NCBI GenBank assembly: GCA_019096195.1
Contig: JAGTXK010000026.1
Location: 186,001-250,000 of the forward strand
Direction of reading: 5' to 3'
Source of the DNA: Boletus sp. NGJ
Lineage: Eukaryota > Basidiomycota > Agaricomycetes > Boletales > Boletaceae
Length of the DNA stretch: 64,000 bases
Shown: positions 22,356 through 35,429 of the stretch, piece by piece
Numbering within the stretch: position 1 is the first letter of the stretch
How the letters are laid out: each line of letters begins with the position of its first letter
The notes under the pieces: model-generated
Database searches by the model: none
Seen by the model: only the letters and a program-made list of their open reading frames with translations
What the model was told of the DNA's origin: nothing
Made by a program: the position numbers and the translations under genes

Positions 22356-25300
22356 ATGGCCCCCGTCGCTGTTTCTTCGCCCGTCGCCCCTGTCGATGCC
22401 ACTCTCTCGAGCTCAATCGCCCGAGAGACCCTTCTTGATGTTCTCTCTCGCGCTGTCCACCAATACCCTCACCATCAACTCGGCTTCGTCTCCTCCTCAG
22501 CCCATGACTCTTCCATTCAAACAAAGACTTTCTACGAGTTCAGTCAACATGCCCTCTCCCTGGCAAAAGCTATTCGTGCCTGGGGAAAGCCAGCTGGATC
22601 AGTAGTTGTCGTCTACCTCACCGAGCACGAGGACAACATGGCGGCCGTTTGGGCCTGTCTCCTCGCTGGCTACGTGCCTTGCTTGCAGCCCGCCTTGAGT
22701 GCTCAGCAGGCCCACAAGGAGGGTCACGTCGCTCATATCAAGAACCTTTTCTCTTCGGCAACCTGGTTGACAAACGAGAGCGGCGCTGACCAAGTACAGT
22801 CCATCCCTGGCCTCGACATCCACTTGCTCTCCGAGCTGAAAGCTTCAGCCGAGACATTGGGCGCGGACTTTGCTGTCCACGTCCCCCAAGCCTGACGATG
22901 AAGCCATCCTTTTCTTGACTTCCGGGTCGACTGGTTTCTCCAAGGCTGTCGTGCACACGCACCGCACTATCATCGCTGCGTGCTATGCCAAGGGCCGAAG
23001 CTACGGCCTTAGTTCAGAGTCGAAGATCATGAACTGTGAGTTTTATGATTGCCTGCCAGAGGGTGTACTAACATGGAATCAGGGGTCGGATTTGACCACG
23101 TCGCTGGATCGCTCGAAATGCATTTCACACCGCTCATATATGGTGCTTCGCAGCTGCACGTTCACGCGTCTGCCATTCTCTCTGATCCCTTGCGATACCT
23201 CCGCTTGATTGAGGAAAAGGTTTGTGATGAATGGTGCTCCGAGTTTGATGTGTCTAACTGTTGTTTAACTCAGTCAATCGAGGTCGCGTTTGCACCCAAC
23301 TTCTTGCTCGCTAAAATCACACGCGACCTCGAGAAGCGCACCGACCTATTCGGGAAATTTAACCTTACTTCTCTCAGGCGCATTAACAGTGGTGGTGAAG
23401 CAGTTGTCAGTAGCACCGCCGTCGCTTTCAGCAGAACCCTGAAGAACCTCGCGAAGAATGGCAATGCCTCGTTCGTCATCTCCGCTGGATTCGGTATGAC
23501 AGAGACCTGGTAAGTTAGAGGCGTGCATCATGGTGTTTGCAATCTAAATGGAACTTTATCAGCGCTGGATGCATCTATGACCCCATCGACGTCTTGGCCA
23601 CACCACCCGCATACGAGTTCTTGGAGCTCGGCACGCCCATTCCCGGGTGCGAGGCGCGGATCGTGAATCCCGAGGACGGTGTTACTCCCCGACCTGATGG
23701 TCAGAGCGGAGAACTCCAAGTCCGCGGTCCAATGATATTTGTTCGGTACTACAACAACCCCGAAGCGACGTCTTCCAGCTTTGTCCAGGGTGGTTGGTAC
23801 CGCACTGGTGATGTCGGCATCATCGAAAGCGGCAAGATGAGACTGAGTGGGCGTATCAAGGACACTGTCATTGTGCACGGTGTCTCGTACGGTATTCCAG
23901 AACTGGAGACACATCTGCAGACGGTCGAGGGTGTCACTCACTCGTTCCTCGCTGCTGCACCCTATCGTGCGCCCGGCCAAGAAACCGAGGGTTTCGTCGT
24001 TTTCTACTCGCCGACATTCGATCTCAACGGCGAGGATGCTCCCGGCAAGCTGTTCGCCACGCACCGTGCTCTCCGCGACGTCTCTGTGAAGATGATCACT
24101 CTTCCCCCTCAACTCATCATCCCCATCCCTGGCGATCAAATGGAGAAGACCACCCTTGGAAAGCTCTCTAGGGCTCGTCTCGTGAACCAATTCAAGCAGG
24201 GGGGACTTGCCAAGCACATCGTCCGCGCCGAGGAGTTGTTGAGCATCGCTCGCGGTGCCAGCTTCGTTACCCCATCCACTGAGACTGAGAAGACCTTGGC
24301 TCGCATCTACGCCGACATCTTCAACCTCAACGTAAGCGACATGTCTGCTGGCGACAACTTCTTCGAACTCGGCGGTACCTCGATTGACGTTATCAGACTC
24401 AAGCGCGAGGGAGAGACTGCGTTTGAGTTGCCAGAGATCCCCACTATCCAGATCCTGAAGCACCCCATCCTCTCCAACTTGGCTAAATATGTTGACTCTT
24501 TGGTTTCCAAGGACGCGAGCACGGAGGAGTACGATCCCATCGTTCCCCTCAACCTCACCGGCAACAAGACTCCCATCTTCATGGTTCACCCCGGTGTCGG
24601 TGAAGTTCTCATCTTTGTCAACCTCGCCAAGTACTTCCAGAACGAGCGGCCCTTTTACGCATTCCGTGCGCGGGGCTTCGAACCCGGGCACCCGTTCTTT
24701 GGTTCCATGGACGAGATGGTTTCTTCTTACGCAGCAGCTGTGAAGCGGACGCAGCCTCACGGTCCTTATGCCATTGCCGGTTACTCGTATGGTGGTGTCG
24801 TCGCCTTCGAAGTTGCCAAGCGACTCGAGGCAATGGGCGATGAAGTGAAGTTCACCGGTCTTATCAACATTCCTCCCAACATTGCGGACCGGATGCACGA
24901 GATCGACTGGACGGGGGGTATGCTCAACCTCTCGTACTTCCTTAGTCTCGTGAGCAAGCAAGATGCCAACGACCTCGCACCGACATTGAGGCCCCTCACG
25001 CGCAAGGAGCAGCTCGACGTCGTCTGGAAGCTGTCTCCTCCCGAGCGTCTCCTCGAGCTCCAGCTCACGCCCGAGAAGCTCGACCACTGGGTTGACATCG
25101 CCGGCTCGTTGATCGAGTGTGGTAAGACATACGACCCGAGTAGCTCAGTTTGTGGGTCGATCGTCTTTTGCTCTTTTTCCGATCCGTACTGAGATGCATT
25201 GATTCCAGCGTCGGTCGATGTGTTCTATGCCAACCCGCTCCGTGGTAGCAAGGAGGACTGGTTGAACAAGCAGCTGAAGCCTTGGACAGGTTACAGTCGT

Positions 25301-25414
25301 GGCGAGCCCGCGTACACGGATGTTCCCGGGCAGCACTACACGCTCATGGACTTTGACCACGTTCCTGGCTTCCAGAAAATCTTCCGCAACCGTCTCGAGG
25401 CGCGGGGGCTCTAG
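22356..25414 (+). CDS. Atromentin synthetase (quinone synthetase, A-T-TE), one frameshift
   Basis: This is an NRPS-like tridomain enzyme without a condensation domain. The family activates 4-hydroxyphenylpyruvate and joins two molecules to the terphenylquinone atromentin (GreA, InvA and NPS3 are known members). An adenylation domain carries LTSGSTGFSKAVVHTH (about 22918), GFGMTET and YRTGD. A carrier domain has FFELGGTSIDVI, with Ser as the pantetheine site (about 24360-24395). A thioesterase carries GYSYGGVV (about 24780) and a C-terminal DHVP histidine. Introns lie at about 23034-23082, 23220-23273, 23512-23562 and 25157-25207. The total is about 940 residues, usual for the family. ATG 22356 (MAPVAV) fits the family start, and ATG 22305 is an alternative. 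The frame breaks at a CCCCC run (22883-22887), giving TGA at 22893, while the rest is clean. This could be a true null allele or a base-call error. Confidence 0.9.
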
Positions 25415-26040
25415 AAATCTGTCTGCAATCCATCGTGAGGGTATTCTAAGGGCTTCTGCTATTCACTATTTGTTATTCGTCTTGCACACACATCACAGCA
25501 TTCTCTATCATTCCACCTTACTATGTAACGTGGCAGAAGGATACACAACACACACACACGTATATATGGTTTGCGAATAGACATGGCTCACTTTTTTTTT
25601 TTACTACTAGACACGTCACGCATGTTGTACCCTAGTGCATCGCAATCTACTATCATCAGAATGAGGCCACGAAGGATTGAAATCATGAACGGCGGATGGT
25701 CGGCATCGGATGTCATGCATTTGTCGAGTTTCGTAACGTATATGTATATGATCAAAGGTCGTCGCCATTATGGTCCGATGACTTGAATGATGTACCGGTC
25801 CGACCACATGAGCAAAAATACTCGATAATTGCGCCATCGTTTGAGAGTACGGGGTTACGTGTCTGTGATGAGGCCTATGAATGGTCTCGGAACAAGTATG
25901 CTCGATAATCTACTACCAACACCAGGGTCAGCTCAGGGCTGGGACTGTCGCAGGCTTATCGTCACACTGACTGATGGCCTGCCATATACACGAACTGAAC
26001 AACCTGCATGGTGGATGTTCCACTCGCTCGCGGTACCGTG
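25415..26040. other. Intergenic DNA after the synthetase
   Basis: No gene is seen. A T9-10 run near 25590 and a CACACACACA tract near 25547-25558 are the only features. Confidence 0.5.
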
Positions 26041-26059
26041 TAGTATCTACATGTAATGC

Positions 26060-28450
26060 ATCAATGTGTCCCGTCATGTGTTCCTGAGCGACAACACAAC
26101 AACCACATGGGGTATCTCAAGCTGCCGCTGGCAGTGATCGATAACCTGAGGGTCCCGTAGCCTGATTCTTCCTGATGCTGATCTATTGTGAGCCTAACAA
26201 TGTAGGTGAGAGGAGAGTAACGCGCACCGTTAGATGGACCCCCGCGAGCGAGGGTTGAGATGGAGTGGTGGCTTGTTGCGTCTGATGGGAGGTGAGCTGA
26301 CGTGACGAGGTCCATCATCACCTGAAAGAGACGCACCGAGTCAGCTTCCCTTGCATCCGTAGTGCCTTGTCCACCACGAGAAGCGCCTTCGTTCGGCTGC
26401 TTGGGAACAGTAGTCTTGCTGCGTGATTTATCCTGTAACGCTGTGTGAGGAGCCCTGCATCCAAACTCGAGGCACAACAAACCTTTTGTCTTCTGATCGA
26501 TCTCGCAGCTACTCGCTAGAATAATATGTTAGAGACACTGCATCCAATCATGTATCAAGGAACAACACCCACTGGGGTAAGTTGACCTGCAGCCATCCTC
26601 GAAGGTCCCTCGTGCCTGTCATCCATTCTCGGTGGGGAGTGGGAAGGAGATCTATTCTTCCTGAACCTTGTCTGGAGCCACCTCTTGATGGTGCCCTTGG
26701 ATGACTCGAGAGTTTTCTCATGACGTGCCTCTAAAGTAGAGGGTACTGGTGGGGCATCCAACTGTGATATAACAGGGGATGGGCCCAGTGGTGGTGCCTC
26801 GTCTTCATGAGGATCGGAAGGAGAGGCTGGCGATGGAGCCTCCGGCAGCGTCAACACGGAAGCAAGAGAAGGATCACCAACTTCGCCATAGTCGAACTCA
26901 ATAACGGGCGTGCCCGACCGCACCTCGTCCTAGTATCCCATCGTGAGAACTCGCCTCGCGTGGACAGCGAACAAACTGATACCTCGAGGAGATTGTCACG
27001 GTCCCGAGGTGAGTCGACAACATCGAGATTTCCCTCTGGACATGAGGAGGGCACTGGTAGGGCATTTGACTGTGATTTGACATGGGATTGGCCCAGCGGC
27101 GGTGCCTCGTCCTCATGGGGATCGGAAGAGCCTGAGGCTGGGGATGGTGTCTTCAGCAGCGTCAACACGGAAGCAAGAGAAGAGTGTAACAATCACCAGC
27201 TTCGTCATAGTTGAACTCATGAGCGGGCGTCGACCGCACCTCGGTCTACGCCATGGTGAGAACTCGCCTCGATTGGAGAACGAATGAACTCATACCTCGA
27301 GGAGCTCGTCGTCATCTTTGTTGTGTCCCTCAGAGTCGAGTGGACTTGATTTGACAGGTTCTTCCTGTTGTCGTATGCAATGGAGTCAGCATAACCTTTT
27401 GGTGCCAGAATGACAATATCTTACCGCGGTGTTAATGTTGAAACCGCCCGATGTCGAAGGCGGCTGGTCTTGTTGTACTTTAGGAGTAGATATCTACATG
27501 TAAGGGACAGAATGGGGCTTATGCAAAATGCCGGGACTATAAAGGCACAAATACTTACATGGAATGGACCGTACGAGTTTGCAAGCACACCGTTGAGGTG
27601 ACGAACCACAATTTTCCCATTGCTTTGTCCAGTCGCGAGATAGCTGCTGTCCCAAGAGATAGTGATTGACTGTATCCGTTCACTGTCCTCGATGACAGGG
27701 CCAGTCAGAGAATGTGTCGATGTGTCCATGAACGAGATCGAACGGTCCCCGAAGGTGGCGATGAACTTGCCATTGGGGGCGAGAGCGAGAGACTGGACAC
27801 CACCAGGAATTTGCAGTTCGGCGAGCTGGGACACGTCAAAAGACTTGATTTTGTCGTCGTTGGACGTGGCAAAGATTTGTTGACCATCGCTTGACCATGC
27901 AAGCGGAGTGGCTGGAGCGAATGTGGGTGTGGTAGTGTCGATAGTGATGAGTTCGTCGCCATTGTGACTGTCGAAAACGCGGATTGAACCACCCCAACAG
28001 GCAGTGGCGATTTGCTCGCCATTCGGGGAGAACTTGAGTCCAGTGACAGCATTGTCATGCTCGAGTGGGCCAACGAGTCGCTCTCCAGTTTCAATGCTCC
28101 GAATGCTCGCTTCGTTGCGGGTAGTCCTGGCAGTGGCAAACCGGGTCAAATCTGGGGAAACGTCCACTGCCAACACCGGGTTTCTGCTCTCCACGTCGAT
28201 GACCTTTGCACGTATCTCTCCGTCCCACACGTCTACTCCCCCCATAGTCGCACACGCTATCCACTTGCCATCCCTCGACACAGAAATGGCATTCACTCTC
28301 ATTCCCGTTTGTTTTGTGACCTCTTGACCGTCTGAAACTCGCCATCGTCGAATGCCATCTTCACTCCCGCCTAAAAGATGCTCTCCGTCAGGGTGGAATG
28401 CAACTGCGTATACTTCGTCAGAGCGACCGGTGTCAAGTACTGTTGTTTGG
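26060..28450 (-). CDS. WD40-repeat protein, copy 2
   Basis: A main exon from about 28440 to 27560 encodes successive WD40 blades (YAVAFHPDGEHLLGG; GIRRWRVSDG; VDVWDGE; GLKFSPNGEQIATACWGG; LAWSSDGQQIFATS; LAPNGKFIATFGDRS; ISWDSSYLATGQSNGKI). Downstream, smaller exons give Pro/Ser/Glu-rich sequence with a tandem duplication (26750-27240) and a basic tail (KTTVPKQPNEGASRG). The first exon and start codon were not fixed, since the acceptor before VLDTG is ambiguous. The family is large in Agaricomycetes, acts as protein-binding beta-propellers, and individual roles are unknown. Codon-level conservation versus copy 1 suggests this copy was functional longer. Whether it is intact to the 3' end is uncertain. 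Confidence 0.65.
26750..27240 (-). repeat. Tandem duplication inside WD40 copy 2 (~300-bp unit)
   Basis: About 26755-26965 and 27065-27275 share long matches (AGCGTCAACACGGAAGCAAG; GGTGAGAACTCGCCTCG-like). In the coding sense both give SLASVLTL, then SDPHEDEAPPLG. One unit is therefore an extra copy of an acidic, Pro-rich exon with its intron edge. Confidence 0.75.
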
Positions 28451-28909
28451 TCTTACTAAACGGTTAGCATTGCTCAATCACATCTTGGAGCTGCTACCCA
28501 CTGGTGTTCGTCGACGACATCCTCACCAATGGTACACAGTTGTCGGCTTCGAAGAGTGGAAGAACAACGTGTTTCGGTCTACTCGTGGTACGCAAATATA
28601 CTCCGTAAACATATTTCCTTATTCTCAAGGTCTGTTTGAATTCGCACACTCGTGTCTTTGGCGCTGGCAGAAAATATGGCACTCAGGATTCATTCTGCAT
28701 CCTGCAAGGTGGTTACCTCTTGAGATATCCATTGAAAAGTTCAAGCCGCTCCATACACCCGTTTCCGTTGTCTTTTGCAAACCCAGTCCAATGTCACCCC
28801 TCCCGCGTCGCGCTTTCTCCTCGGCCTAAAATATGCGCTCAACTGCTTAGAATAACAAGTCAGTCGCTTTCTTCTGCCACGCGGTTGTCGATGTCACGGA
28901 GTTCGTCTC

Positions 28910-28975
28910 GCATTCCACCTCGGTAAACGAGGAATGTAAGATCGACAGACATACTTATCCGGATACACAAATAAA
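28910..28975 (+). repeat. Dispersed ~80-bp repeat, copy c
   Basis: GCATTCCACCTCGGTAAACG lies at the upstream end of the segment shared with WD40 copy 1. It is shorter than copies a and b. Confidence 0.7.
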
Positions 28976-31900
28976 TCTCTGAACCCACGTTTCAAAAAGT
29001 CTCTCCCACACCCGCGAGGGTGTCACAAGGTAATTATACAAACAGTAATCTCCTTGTCCTCGGAGGCTGTCGAGCAGCCGCCATCCGGTGGAAAGACTTC
29101 CCCTCGGTCGCTTTCGCGATGCGACGCTCAGTTACACGCCTCATCGCCACTTACCCCCAAGTGTTGGCTGGCAATACCTCTTGCTGTGTCCCCTCCTGAG
29201 CCTGAGTATTCGTGGCTTTGTCTCAGGTCCCCTCGTAGCAGGGATTCTCATCTCCCCCGGGCTGCTGCTGCTCGCATCTCTGCTGGTAGTCTGGACGCAT
29301 AGTACACGCACGACTGTAGCTGGTTGGTGTAAAAGGGTTGATCTCTGCTGAAGAAGCTTCTGACCTCATGTATGGAGGTGCGATCACCGTCTTACCCAGA
29401 ACATCTTACAGTCCCTCTGGTACTTCTCTATCTCTAACCGAAACAGGTGCGGAGACTGGTTTACAATTGAAGGCTCTCAAGTCACAAACCAACAGAACAG
29501 AGGATGACGATCTGTATACACTCATCGACACCATATCGGCTACGATCTATTATTTCCGTGTTGGCATGCTTCTCCACGGGTCGGGAGTCAGGGAGATGCA
29601 TATTGTGTAGTGAAAGATGCACGATCAACGAATTGCACAAGGAGACGGTCATCAGGGTGCCATGGTTCATTAGTCAATCTGTGCGTGCGTGACTGAGTTG
29701 GGTGTTTTCCTGTCCGTGCAAACATGTCGTCTCAGATTGAGGAACTTGGACCGTGTGTAGTATGTTGTAGCCCTATGATATTGGTACGTATTGTTCCTGG
29801 ATACTATCCGACAGCGATGCCATGACGAGAATCTCTCATTCTCCCTGCCATCCGCAAGCGACTCGTGGTTTCACTCCCCGTCTCATAAACTTGAAAGGGC
29901 GTCTTCAATTAATCAAGCTAATACAACGGTAAGCTCTGGCCCTGCTCACGTCGCCCAGCCGTTGTTAGTCTATCCGTTTCGGCTCCCTCAGCCGGGACGG
30001 CCACTGAACTCGGTGTGCATGCTGGCGGGCCCAGAAAGATTTCACTTCGTGTTGTTGAGTCAAGTGCATCGGCTTAGGCTTTCCCTGTCAGTCTGATTGC
30101 GGTAAATAATTTGAGTAGAGGGATGTGAGGTGGCTAGATTGAAGTAGACGGCTGGGTACTAGGTCCTGTCCCCTCCACCGATTCCTTCGTTCTTCTTTTC
30201 TCTCACGCATATTGGTTTTCAGCGTCTGTTTGACTGTAGCCAGCTAATCCAAACGTAACATGCGGCTGTATGCGCAGTGACAGATCACCCTTTTCCTTTT
30301 CCCACCAATCTGTGCATTGCATTGCATCGATATCTGCGCCGCTCCATCTTTCCCAGGTTCAGTACTGTAGTCCTTCGGAACGCGGCCCAGATGGCCATCA
30401 TGAAACACGTTGTATGCTTTGTATTCTGAGCTGAACGGTGTGGATGTACGTACAAATATTGATCCAGCTGTTTCGATCGGAAAAAGAAGAACACGGACGT
30501 CGTCGCAACGCGGTATAGTATCTCTTCCATTCGTTGGCGCGGTTGATCTCATAGCTGTAATATTTCAGGAACTACACACAGCACAGAGCTAAAACGATGA
30601 TCCTGGGTACCTGTGGTCTCCAACGTTTCGACTGCAAGCTGACCATATCCCGGAAATGTCCATCAATTCTGCCCTTCACTCCGTTCTGTTGCACCTTCCT
30701 TTAGTGCGCAGTGACGTCTGACAGTACATGGCTCTCATCCCATTTTATTAGAAAACCCGGTGGTGATACCCGTATCCTCCTCAATTGTATTCAGAAAAAC
30801 ACACAACGCCCCGCCTGTCACGTCAATCAGGAGTGGGTCTTTGCGGGAGTAGCGAGGTACCCAGTGACGATATCAAGGTATCCCATCCAAAGAGGATGGC
30901 CAGGCAGACACTCAGGAGAGGGAGAAAAACCAGGCTAACCTTCCATCGTCAGTGAGATGCATCTTACGTGTTCGAGTTCAGATCCATTCTTATTTACACA
31001 TCACTCAAGACTCCGTCCCAACCTCCACCCTACTGATGGGGAAGAAGGTGCAGCGGAGGCCATATTCGACGAGAAGGGTATGTATGTAGTATGTGTGGTG
31101 CGAGTTATGTCTGCGAGGATTTGTCGGTAAGGGTGCGAGTGTGATCAATCACGCCATCGGAGGGTGATGGCGATGCGCGTTGGGTGAAACAATGAAACAT
31201 GATTGGTGAGTGCAATCATGGTGTCCAAACATCGGGGGGCTTATTCCTCAGTATCGGCGAAGACAAAGAGACTCGCGTGGAAAGGGATGCGAGACACTCA
31301 CATAACGCTTTGATAGTTGGCGATGAGGCAGAGGTGACATGTCGTGGTACAGGGAATGGCACAGGTAAGGCCAGATTTTTTCCAGCATTGCAAATTGGGA
31401 GAAGATGTTGCTGTGGCAGTGTCTCGATCATATCTTTCATCCTGACTTGGGCCATCATGGTCCCATGATGAATCTCAGGAAGCAGAATCCCATTCAGCCG
31501 CGACGCACTTCTTGATAATCACCGTTCGAAGAAGTGACTGTAGTTTTCCGCATTGCTTTCGCACCCTCCCTCTAAACAAGCCCGGATGTGACTCGGAGGG
31601 TGGATGTTTTCGAGAATTACGACTCAAGATTCTCTTTGGTTCCACAACTTCAAGGCAACCAGAGAACTAATTATATGATATGATCATTACTCCGATTTTA
31701 AAACATGAGTCCATCAGTTTCCCGCAAATAACCCAAGATCTCGTGCCACCCTCCATCACCAATGCTCCATCAGGCTGTATCGCGTGTTTGTCGGGTATAG
31801 AAGGATCATGATCATACCATCACTCAAAGTTCCAAACTAGTCTTCAAGAAGCGAATGTTAATACGCCGGGTAGAAGATATAACTCAAAGGTGACCCAAGA

Positions 31901-32008
31901 CAGAACCACTACCAGTGACGACCTCCCTCCAATCGACTCTCAATATTTCTTTCTCATTAAACCCATCACTGGCATACACTTCAATTCATCTTCTACGGTA
32001 CCTGCAAT
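28976..32008. other. Gene-poor 3-kb stretch
   Basis: Only short frames without recognisable domains or convincing splice patterns were found, on both strands. I could not identify a gene, RNA gene or complete mobile element. It may hold unannotated non-coding transcripts or decayed repeats. Confidence 0.5.
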
Positions 32009-33822
32009 GTCCTCCGACTTACAATTTCTTCTGAAGCTCCTCCGGGTGGATTATTATACATCCCGTATGGTCACTCTTTTTGGTCGATGATCAATCTAAT
32101 CGATCAGGGCAGTTGTTGCTGTCACTGCGGTTACATACGATTATTGTGGGTGATACTTATGTGTATGCCATCCTTTGTGTTCTGAAGTGACTGTTGCAAT
32201 CCTACCACTGCAGTCCTCACGTTTTCGAGCGAGGTATGTTATTTCGCTCTCGACATCTTATTTGTTGACAAAGAATTCACAGATAAACTATATATGGGTA
32301 CTAAGAAAACCTCAATCATCGAGTGAGCAACAGATCCCTGACAATCCCATTGACACAGTGCCGACCCTGGACCTGGGTCTCAACCATCTTTGTTCTCGTA
32401 TGTATAAAACCTCTGTGTCAGCTTTCTTACAGATGCTTCCCAACTGACATTTCTGTAGGTCCGCTATGGCGGTCTTACTTGGATTATGTAAGTCGATTGT
32501 CGCTATGAACATGGGTAATGCTAAATCCGTGCTTAGTCTCATGGCACTCCGTATGTTAAAATTCAATTAGAGGTTAATTGAGCTGATTAGGTACATTCAC
32601 ACAGTTGGTACTCCCTTTCTCACTGGATCTGTCAAAGTCAGTGGCTCTGTTTTGTATCTTGTTTCATGTCTGTCATTAATGATCATCTTCTCATCTCACA
32701 GATGTGTGCATAGTATAAATTGTGATTGAAATGGATATTGATAATGGTTCTCTAGGTGTAAGTGGGTTGATTTACTGCCGTCTATGAGGTTTGTATGAGG
32801 CATGAATATTCCAAAGGCACTGCTGTTAATTGGGTAACCGTCTGGGCATTCCTAATATTTCTTAATGCTGCCGATTGTGAGTGACTGTTCCGCCTGTTTC
32901 CATTGCTGTTGACTGTGATTTCAATTACTACAGTAGTCATGATTTTGCGGGTGTATGCAATGTGGAATCGATCCAAAAGGATCCTTTATTTCCTTCTGTT
33001 CATTTATGTGCCACAGGTCATCGCTACCTGTATTATTGCAGGGGTCTACAATTCCAGTCTATATGTCACATGTATGTCCCGGATAAACTTCACGTGTCAC
33101 TCCAATCTCACCCAGATTGCCCTTCATCTTCTGCAACCTTTCGTTCCAGTCATAATTGTCCAAGTCACAGATTTCTCTTTTTGCAATGTCTCGGCGACCA
33201 ACACATACATGATTGACGTGTATGATGAACTTCCACGATTTGTCCTCAGTGCTACACTTTTGATCCTTGCTGTCACTCAAACATTGAAGCAGTCAATTAG
33301 CATGTACAAAGCAACGAAGCAGTGGCAGCCTAACAGGTACATGGAACGACTCGCGAGAGATGGCATTCTTTATTTCCTTGTGTACGTTCCTCCTCTCTCT
33401 CGTTCCCATTTATCACTGTCACGTTCTCCCGCTCATCTTGCTCTCGAACAAACTAACCATTCGGTTGTTTTACTACTAGGGTCATGTTTTTCAATATTTC
33501 TAATGTGGTCGAAAGCGTGGATTCAGGAATGGACGCTTGGGCATACTTCCTGTACATGTTTTCTGGCATAACGCTATGCCCCATGATGCCTCGGTTCATC
33601 ATCAGTGTGCGGGAGCTGTATGATCGTGACGTCCGTCGTGGGCAGGGAGTTGACACCGGGTTCGGTGTGTCGTCGCAACCCAATGCAAGTCAAAACGCAG
33701 CTGTGTCTGCAATTGCATTCGCGGATGTTGTCCCGGGGCAGGATCAGGTCGTGGAGGGGGCCGCGGACGAGTCGGAGGCAATTCGACTTGAACCGTTGGG
33801 AGATAATATGCATGGGGTTTGA
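32009..33822 (+). CDS. DUF6533-type multi-pass membrane protein
   Basis: Many short exons join cleanly. MSSDLQFLLKLLRVDYYTS splices to VVAVTAVTYDY, then FLTFSSE, INYIW, CRPWTWVSTIFVL and VRYGGLTWIM. This is the N-terminal DUF6533 pattern widespread in Agaricomycetes. Later exons give hydrophobic helices (VISITTVVMILRVYAMWNRS; ILYFLLFIYVPQVIATCIIA; FVLSATLLILAVTQ; VMFFNIS) and a polar cytosolic-looking tail ending at 33822. About seven membrane segments are expected. The role is unknown, and receptor-like topology is only a guess. All joins use GT-AG introns and no frame break was seen, so the gene looks intact. Confidence 0.75.
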
Positions 33823-34254
33823 AGGAAGAATTTGGGTAGAGACGGGGGATGAACATCGATGAACACAAACGCGGAGGGATTGATAAATAGTGCAGAATGG
33901 CAGTGCTTAAAACAGTGACTCGCATATTTATTTTACATGCATACTGTACGCCACCTTTTCTGAGCTCGATGTATGTATTATGTATTTCCGGCGACATTGC
34001 ATTGTCTCGAGGGAGTTTTTCATCCCAGTGTATGTGCAATGCGGTTCTGTGCTGCAAACATTTCTGGGACTAGTACCAGAGGTCCATATATACATGGTAG
34101 TCGCCATCGTAGTGGTAGGACGGCGCCATAAAACGTCAGGACGTTCAGTGCATCCGTCATCAGCGTCACGTCCTCTCCTTCACATCTGTTGTCCGAGGCC
34201 CACGTCCGTCAGCCAGTCCTAAACAAATAACGACGACATGGAGACGTTACCGAA
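33823..34254. other. Intergenic, nothing recognised
   Basis: No gene or repeat could be supported in this stretch. Confidence 0.4.
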
Positions 34255-34410
34255 TCTGGATAATTTGTTGGATGTCAAAACCCGGGAGAAGACAAAAAGA
34301 TTCGTTGTGCCTCGTTTGTATGCAGGGTCTCACTATACATGTACATCACAGAATAAACCAGCTACTAAGACCACTGTTCCCAAGCATCCGAACAAGGATG
34401 CCTCAAGGAT
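34255..34410 (+). pseudogene. WD40-family 3' fragment
   Basis: The plus strand encodes a stretch with KTTVPKHPNKDASR, matching KTTVPKQPNEGASR in the 3' exons of WD40 copy 2 (about 26400-26480) and its DNA. It stands alone with no blades upstream. It is a detached fragment. Confidence 0.65.
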
Positions 34411-35429
34411 CAGGCGATGCTACCTTTCATACTTAATTATGACTCACGACAAAGTGACCGATATGGGGACGGCTGGATGCTCGGTGCGTACTACGAATGG
34501 TCACGTTGACGACACGTGGTTATGATAACTTTGGAGGCACCATTCATCACTCGGAAATACGATTTTACCTCCCCAGAGGCAGGCACATATATCTCGCGCA
34601 ACTATTGATCCACGTGTCCACCTTAATTAGGCGGGTGTATGGCGCTTTAAATTTGCTTTGGGAAAATAGTATGAGAAGACGAGGTGCACTCGATGACACT
34701 GCCTTGCATACGTATTGGTGGACTCCACTTCCAAGAGCGCAGGACTTGGCAGTGATCTCTAGCATATCTGTGGGTTCCATATGAATGCCTGTGATATGCC
34801 TGTGATACAGTCTACCCGTGAACTTATGGCTGGGCGTCCAAAGGGATTACTGGTGTAGACGAGGTGTAAGAGCCCCGGATAGACATGTACTTACATCTGC
34901 GATGTCCACCTGTCCGACGTGTATAGCAGCGAGCGCGAGCTATTCCAGAGTGTCGACATATGAATATAACAAGCTGTGGTAGCGAACGGACATATATTCG
35001 TCTCCCACCTTGTCGAGAAAGGAAGTATGAGCGGTCCTTGATCGAGAGCATCCTGGTATGGACACGTGTTTTGCAGGCGGTAGTTGCAAGCGGGTCTAAT
35101 GCGGATTGTACGCTCGTGATGAACCGGGTCGTGTAGTGTAGGCGAGGTATGAGGCGAAGTCGACTGCTTGGTTAATCGTCGCAAGAATGTGACCCAGCCG
35201 GAGTAAGAATAGCGCCCAAGACATGAGGCACCTGTGTGAAGAGTCTACCTAGTATATTGAGAATACAGAAACGTATTTATACGCAACTCTGCGCACCAGG
35301 AGTAAACTGAAACACCTCGTTCTTTCACTTTTCCAACCCCACGACTGTGGACCGTTTGTGAGGATGTTGTCAATGAATACTTGTGTGTAGCAATTCTGCG
35401 GTGAGTGTGCGATGCTGACAATTCAGTAA
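34411..35429. other. Intergenic, nothing recognised
   Basis: Only short frames without domains are present. It lies between two displaced fragments of the WD40 family. Confidence 0.4.

Noticed and set aside
23528-25087. A 519-codon open frame on the minus strand
   Set aside because: It is antisense to the atromentin synthetase exon. The composition is that of a reverse-frame shadow and it has no domain.
29054-29351. Overlapping frames suggesting a small membrane protein
   Set aside because: The two frames compete and show no conserved motif or intron structure.
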